Part shown: positions 5,574 to 9,416 of the stretch, piece by piece
Numbering within the stretch: position 1 is the first letter of the stretch
How the letters are laid out: each line of letters begins with the position of its first letter
From: Muribaculaceae bacterium
GTDB taxonomy: Bacteria; Bacteroidota; Bacteroidia; Bacteroidales; Muribaculaceae
Length of the DNA: 9,416 bases
Direction: 5' to 3'
Assembly (NCBI GenBank): GCA_009775535.1
Contig: VSPW01000064.1
Coordinates: 1-9,416, forward strand
Position numbers and translations under genes: made by a program
Notes under the pieces: model-generated
What the model saw: only the letters and a program-made list of their open reading frames with translations
The model's database searches: none
Told to the model about the DNA's origin: nothing

Positions 5574-5921
5574 ATGTTGCTTCAGATAATGAAATCAAAG
5601 ATACACCGTGTCACCGTCACCGAGGCGCGGCTGGATTATATAGGCAGTATAACCATCGATGCAGACCTGCTCGAAGCCTCAGGCATACTGCCTGGGGAAC
5701 GTGTATATATTGTTGACAATAACAACGGTGAGCGTTTCGACACATATACCATTGCCGGCGAACGCGGTTCAGGTGTGATATGCCTCAATGGCGCTGCGGC
5801 GCGAAAGGTGCAGCCAGGCGACATAGTGATTATCATGAGCTATGCTTTGATGACCCCTGAAGAGGCTGAAGGTTTTGTGCCGAAAGTGATTTTTCCTGAT
5901 ACTGAGACGAATCGTCTGTAG
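5574..5921 (+). CDS. panD: Aspartate 1-decarboxylase (pyruvoyl-dependent)
   Basis: PanD decarboxylates L-aspartate to beta-alanine, the second substrate of PanC. It is made as a proenzyme that self-cleaves between Gly24 and Ser25, turning the serine into the pyruvoyl cofactor. An earlier in-frame ATG (5526, inside panC) and a later one (5589) exist. The ATG at 5574 is chosen because it places every key residue at its classical number: K9, Y22, G24-S25 (in DYIGSITID), R54, T57, Y58 and N72-G73-A74 (in LNGAAARK). The resulting 115-residue protein is near the usual length. The core ends with the typical PGDIVIIMSYALMTPEEA. It starts 7 nt after the panC stop, implying coupled expression. Self-processing cannot be proved by reading but all required residues are present. 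Confidence 0.96.
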   Translation: MLLQIMKSKIHRVTVTEARLDYIGSITIDADLLEASGILPGERVYIVDNNNGERFDTYTIAGERGSGVICLNGAAARKVQPGDIVIIMSYALMTPEEAEGFVPKVIFPDTETNRL

Positions 5922-5980
5922 TCTTCTGGCTCAGGCTTGAAAACAGACCCAATTTCTAACATAAAGACCACAACCATAAT

Positions 5981-7342
5981 ATGTTTGACAATCTAAGCGA
6001 GAAACTTGAACGTAGCCTTAAGGTCCTGAAGGGACAGGGCAAAATTACCGAAATAAACGTAGCCGAGACCCTCAAGGAAGTGCGCCGTGCTCTTCTTGAT
6101 GCCGACGTCAACTTCAAGGTGGCCAAGAATTTCACAGACACCGTCAAGACAAAGGCGATGGGCCAGAATGTTATCAATGCCATCAAGCCCCAGGAATTGA
6201 TGGTGAAGATTGTCCATGATGAGCTTGTGGAACTTATGGGCACTGAGGCTGCCCCGGTGAACCTAAAAGGCGCTCCGGCAGTAATACTTATGTCCGGACT
6301 TCAGGGTTCAGGAAAGACCACCTTTACAGGAAAGCTTGCAAAAAAGCTCAAAAGCGAGAAAGGCCGTCATCCGTTGCTGGTCGCATGCGATGTGTACCGT
6401 CCGGCAGCCATCGAGCAGCTCAAGGTGCTGGCGTCACAGATAGACGTGCCTGTATATACTGAAGAGGGATCAAAAAATCCAGTTGAGATTGCCAGGAATG
6501 CCATCAAGTATGCAAAGACCAACAATCTTGACCTGGTGATAGTCGATACCGCCGGACGCCTTGCTGTCGACAGCGAGATGATGGATGAGATTGAGAACAT
6601 CAAGAATGCCATCAACCCGCAGGAAGTGCTGTTTGTTGTCGATGCGATGACTGGACAGGACGCCGTGAATACTGCACGCGAATTTAACGAACGCCTCGAT
6701 TTCGACGGTGTCGTGCTGACCAAGCTGGACGGTGACACACGCGGAGGAGCCGCACTCTCAATCCGTACTGTTGTCAACAAGCCTATCAAGTTTATCGGTA
6801 CTGGCGAGAAGCTTGACGGTATTGAGCCTTTCCACCCCGACCGCATGGCCAAGCGAATACTTGGCATGGGCGATGTCGTGACATTGGTTGAACGCGCGCA
6901 GCAGATATATGACGAGAAACAGGCAGCCGACCTTCAACGCAAGATTGCCAAGAACCAGTTCAATTTCAACGATTTCTATGCCCAGATACAGCAGATTAAG
7001 AAAATGGGCAACATAAAGGACCTAGCCTCCATGATACCCGGTGTAGGCAAGGCTATAAAGGATATAGACATCGACGACAATGCGTTTGCCGGAGTAGAAG
7101 CCATCATAAACTCCATGACGAAGGCCGAACGTGAGACCCCTGAGATTGTGACCTCCGGACGCACCAGCAGTAGCCGCCGCCAGCGTATAGCCAAAGGCTC
7201 AGGACGGCCTATACAGGAAGTGAACCGTCTTGTAAAGCAGTTCGAGGACATGCGCAAGATGATGAAGGCTGCGACAGCGATGAAGAATCCCATGAAGATG
7301 ATGAAGCAGATGCGCCAGATGCGTCAGATGGGAAGACGGTAA
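5981..7342 (+). CDS. ffh: Signal recognition particle GTPase Ffh (SRP54)
   Basis: Ffh binds 4.5S/SRP RNA and signal sequences of nascent membrane and secreted proteins, and docks with FtsY to deliver ribosomes to the translocon. The 453-residue protein has the N helical bundle (about 1-95). The G domain carries the P-loop GLQGSGKTT (106-114), DVYRPAAIEQL (137-147), DTAGR (189-193) and the guanine-specificity motif TKLDGDTRGG (247-256). The M domain follows from about 300, with the RNA-binding segment SSRRQRIAKGSGRP (397-410) and a methionine-rich tail (425-450) for signal-sequence binding. It follows panD after 59 nt. I see no TAnnTTTG box in that gap, so it is probably read from the panC promoter, although an essential gene could have its own unrecognised promoter. 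The start MFDNLSEKL is standard for the family. Confidence 0.98.
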   Translation: MFDNLSEKLERSLKVLKGQGKITEINVAETLKEVRRALLDADVNFKVAKNFTDTVKTKAMGQNVINAIKPQELMVKIVHDELVELMGTEAAPVNLKGAPAVILMSGLQGSGKTTFTGKLAKKLKSEKGRHPLLVACDVYRPAAIEQLKVLASQIDVPVYTEEGSKNPVEIARNAIKYAKTNNLDLVIVDTAGRLAVDSEMMDEIENIKNAINPQEVLFVVDAMTGQDAVNTAREFNERLDFDGVVLTKLDGDTRGGAALSIRTVVNKPIKFIGTGEKLDGIEPFHPDRMAKRILGMGDVVTLVERAQQIYDEKQAADLQRKIAKNQFNFNDFYAQIQQIKKMGNIKDLASMIPGVGKAIKDIDIDDNAFAGVEAIINSMTKAERETPEIVTSGRTSSSRRQRIAKGSGRPIQEVNRLVKQFEDMRKMMKAATAMKNPMKMMKQMRQMRQMGRR

Positions 7343-7366
7343 TCAATATATTAAACGCATAATTAT

Positions 7367-8245
7367 ATGGAGCTTATTGACGGAAAGAAGGTATCACAGG
7401 ATATAAAGGCCGAAATTTCGGCCGAAGTGCAGCGTATGGTCACAAATGGGGAGCGCAGGCCGCATCTTGCCGCCGTGCTTGTTGGCCATGACGGCGGTAG
7501 CGAGACTTATGTGGCAAGCAAGGTGAAGGCGTGCGAGGAATGCGGATTCCGCTCGACCCTTATACGTTTTGAGGACGATGTCACACAGGAAAGGCTGCTT
7601 GAAACAGTAGATGAGCTTAACCGCGATCCTGAGGTCGACGGATTCATAGTCCAGTTGCCATTGCCTCGACATATATCCGAACAGGCTGTCATCGAGGCTA
7701 TTGACTACCGCAAAGATGTCGATGGTTTCCATCCTGTCAACGTAGGGCGCATGTCCATTGGCCTTCCATGTTTCGTATCGGCCACACCGGCTGGTATTGT
7801 CGAACTGTTGCGCCGTTACAATGTGCCTACCCGCGGCAAAAAATGCGTGGTTGTCGGGCGCAGCAACATTGTCGGTAAGCCAGTTGCCACACTTATGATG
7901 CAGAAAGGCTATCCCGGCGATGCTACTGTCACCGTCTGTCATAGTGCCACTGAAAATCTTGCCGCAGTCACGCGTGAGGCGGATATACTCATCGCGGCCT
8001 TGGGCAGGCCGTTGACTATCACAGCCGATATGGTAAAGGAAGGTGCAACCGTCATTGATGTTGGGACTACACGTGTGCCCGATTCCACACGCAAAAGCGG
8101 CTTCCGTCTGCGCGGCGATGTGGATTTCGACAATGTCGCCCCAAAATGTTCATTCATAACCCCGGTTCCGGGTGGGGTAGGGCCGATGACGATTGTATCC
8201 TTGATGAGGAACACGCTTCTGGCTGCTACGCATGCCATATATTGA
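7367..8245 (+). CDS. folD: Bifunctional methylene-THF dehydrogenase/methenyl-THF cyclohydrolase
   Basis: FolD reversibly converts 5,10-methylene-THF to 10-formyl-THF using NADP(H), feeding purine, formyl-methionine and thymidylate metabolism in the cytosol. The 292-residue protein is full length. The folate-site motif YVASKVKACEECGF includes Y48 and the catalytic lysine K52. VQLPLP (95-100) and KDVDGFHPVNVGR (116-128) follow. The Rossmann nucleotide loop is VVVGRSNIVGKP (161-172), and the C-terminal signature is TPVPGGVGPMTIVSLMRNT (265-283). The usual Cys-Thr-Pro before GIxELL is Ser-Ala-Thr-Pro (138-141), which I regard as a lineage variant, not a defect. It lies 24 nt after ffh. In this operon it may help balance the 5,10-methylene-THF that PanB needs for pantoate; that link is inference. 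Confidence 0.97.
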   Translation: MELIDGKKVSQDIKAEISAEVQRMVTNGERRPHLAAVLVGHDGGSETYVASKVKACEECGFRSTLIRFEDDVTQERLLETVDELNRDPEVDGFIVQLPLPRHISEQAVIEAIDYRKDVDGFHPVNVGRMSIGLPCFVSATPAGIVELLRRYNVPTRGKKCVVVGRSNIVGKPVATLMMQKGYPGDATVTVCHSATENLAAVTREADILIAALGRPLTITADMVKEGATVIDVGTTRVPDSTRKSGFRLRGDVDFDNVAPKCSFITPVPGGVGPMTIVSLMRNTLLAATHAIY

Positions 8246-8261
8246 TTTACCCTACTGAGCC

Positions 8262-9335
8262 ATGTCCACCATCCTGCCGTTCATAGTACAACTGATATCC
8301 CTTGTGCTGACGCCGCAGGAGGTATCGCTTGTATTTGCCGGGGACGCCATGCAGCATCAGGGACAGCTTGATGCCGCCAGACGTCCTGATGGTTCTTATG
8401 GATATGACGGATGTTTCGATGCCGTAGCCCCATATATTTCAGCTGCGGATTATGCAGTAGTAAACCTGGAGACAACCCTCGGGGCTGGAGGTTTCACTGG
8501 ATACCCGTGTTTCTGTTCTCCCGACAGCTATGCGGAGGCGCTACGCGATGCCGGATTCGACATGATGCTTACCGCAAACAACCACACGCTCGACCGTCTG
8601 GACAAGGGGCTTCACCGTACCATATCTGTCCTTGATTCATTAGGGGTCGACCATCTTGGCACATATCATGATGGGGAGTCACGGCAGCGGACACTGCCTA
8701 TGGTCAAGGACATAAAGGGCATAAAGATTGGATTCCTTAACTACACGTATGGGACAAATGGGCTCACTGTAAAGGGTGATGCCGTTGTCGATTATATAGA
8801 CACAGACCTGATGGCATCCGATATAGAGTCCGCCCGTGCTGCTGGTGCGGAAATATTGGCTGTGGCCGTACATTGGGGCGTGGAATATAAGCTTTTGCCG
8901 CATCCGTCACAGAAAGCATTGGCCGACTTTCTTGTTGGTCAGGGGGTCGACCTTATAATAGGCGGACATCCCCACGTCATACAGCCAATGGAAGTACGTC
9001 ATAGTGAGAAGTATGGAAAGGACGTCCTGTTGGTCTATTCGTTAGGCAACTTTATCTCAAACATGAAGACCACAGATACCCGTGGAGGGGCTATGGTAAA
9101 GGCTGTGTTGCGCCGCGGCGACGATGGGGTCGCCCGTTTCGCCAAAGCGTCCTACAGTCTTGTATTTACAGTGCCGCCTGCTGGCGGTGTGTCAGGCTAC
9201 AGACTGTATCCTGCCATGTCGGATGGCATCCCCGCATCGTGGCGCGACCGTTGCCGTGCATTCACCTCTTCGGCAGAGCGAATATTCACCCGCCACAACA
9301 TATCTGTTCCCCGCGATACAGTCGGAATACGCTGA
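8262..9335 (+). CDS. CapA/PgsA-like (PGA_cap) putative metallophosphatase
   Basis: The 357-residue protein has the PGA_cap fold, a calcineurin-like metallophosphatase relative named after poly-gamma-glutamate capsule protein CapA. The substrate of most members outside capsule loci is unknown. Motifs in order are VFAGDAM (D28), VVNLETTLG (N68, E70), TANNHTLD (N107, H108), AVHWGVEY (H204), GGHPHVIQPME (H236, H238) and YSLGNFIS (N263), covering the predicted metal site. After them comes a beta-rich tail. The first 17 residues are hydrophobic (ILPFIVQLISLVL) but lack the usual positive charge, so export is plausible and not certain. It begins 16 nt after folD and is the last gene before a strong terminator, so it rides in the pantothenate/SRP/folate operon. 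No capB/capC-type genes are nearby, so a capsule role is not supported. Confidence 0.88.
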   Translation: MSTILPFIVQLISLVLTPQEVSLVFAGDAMQHQGQLDAARRPDGSYGYDGCFDAVAPYISAADYAVVNLETTLGAGGFTGYPCFCSPDSYAEALRDAGFDMMLTANNHTLDRLDKGLHRTISVLDSLGVDHLGTYHDGESRQRTLPMVKDIKGIKIGFLNYTYGTNGLTVKGDAVVDYIDTDLMASDIESARAAGAEILAVAVHWGVEYKLLPHPSQKALADFLVGQGVDLIIGGHPHVIQPMEVRHSEKYGKDVLLVYSLGNFISNMKTTDTRGGAMVKAVLRRGDDGVARFAKASYSLVFTVPPAGGVSGYRLYPAMSDGIPASWRDRCRAFTSSAERIFTRHNISVPRDTVGIR

Positions 9336-9364
9336 CATCCCATTGGATGTTGAGTGACATAAAT

Positions 9365-9399
9365 AGTCAAGGACGCCTCCCGGCGTCCTTGACTTTCTT
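9365..9399 (+). terminator. Rho-independent terminator of the panC-to-CapA-like operon
   Basis: A perfect 13-bp stem pairs 9365-9377 (AGTCAAGGACGCC) with 9382-9394 (GGCGTCCTTGACT) around the tetraloop TCCC. It is followed by a T-rich tail (TTTCTT, 9394-9399), 30 nt after the last stop codon. It is the clear 3' boundary of the operon. The remaining 17 bases to the window edge hold nothing identifiable. Confidence 0.9.
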
Positions 9400-9416
9400 A
9401 CACATAGTACTTAATG

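Noticed and set aside
6367..6867. A 166-codon antisense ORF opposite the ffh GTPase domain.
   Set aside because: Serine-rich shadow translation typical of the reverse frame of a GTPase gene; no promoter or family match.
7394..7942. A 182-codon antisense ORF opposite folD.
   Set aside because: The sense strand carries all FolD motifs, and the antisense frame has no recognisable features.

Overview
The window looks like a chromosomal segment of a Bacteroidales bacterium, with a gut Muribaculaceae-like or Bacteroides/Prevotella-like lineage most plausible. The evidence is: (i) several intergenic -7 boxes of the Bacteroidota form TAnnTTTG, some with a TTTG -33 box 19-21 bp upstream; (ii) start codons preceded by A/T-rich sequence with no Shine-Dalgarno motif; (iii) a BspA-type leucine-rich-repeat secreted protein, a secreted GH27 alpha-galactosidase, and a signal peptide ending in ANA|Q; (iv) moderate GC in the genes and A/T-rich spacers. 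The genus cannot be fixed by reading alone.

Layout. Positions 1-641 (minus strand) hold the N-terminal 213 codons of a secreted leucine-rich-repeat protein that runs off the left edge. The edge itself is a suspicious C/G homopolymer. An approximately 690-bp gene-poor stretch follows (642-1327). It contains a long probable 5' leader for the repeat protein, an A/T-rich imperfect direct repeat, an orphan plus-strand promoter with only tiny ORFs behind it, and a strong terminator belonging to the next minus-strand gene. That gene (1328-2128, minus) is a secreted M48-family zinc metalloprotease. It is divergent from a small three-helix membrane protein of unknown function (2226-2774, plus), and their promoters appear to overlap head to head. 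A stand-alone secreted GH27 alpha-galactosidase with an N-terminal Ig-like domain follows (3006-4526, plus), closed by a hairpin terminator.

The right half (4650-9399, plus) reads as one operon: promoter - panC - panD - ffh - folD - CapA-like metallophosphatase - terminator. Gaps are 7, 59, 24 and 16 nt, and I saw no convincing internal promoter. PanC and PanD are the two enzymes of the beta-alanine branch and condensation step of pantothenate (vitamin B5) synthesis. Ffh is the signal-recognition-particle GTPase. FolD interconverts one-carbon folates, including the 5,10-methylene-THF that PanB (not in this window) uses to make pantoate. The last gene encodes a PGA_cap/CapA-fold putative metallophosphatase of unknown substrate.

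Most of the window is conventional housekeeping and polysaccharide-use biology. I found no mobile element, CRISPR array, tRNA, rRNA or defence system. The least explained parts are the long leader of the repeat protein, with an overlapping upstream ORF, and the promoter-to-terminator unit at about 1070-1306.
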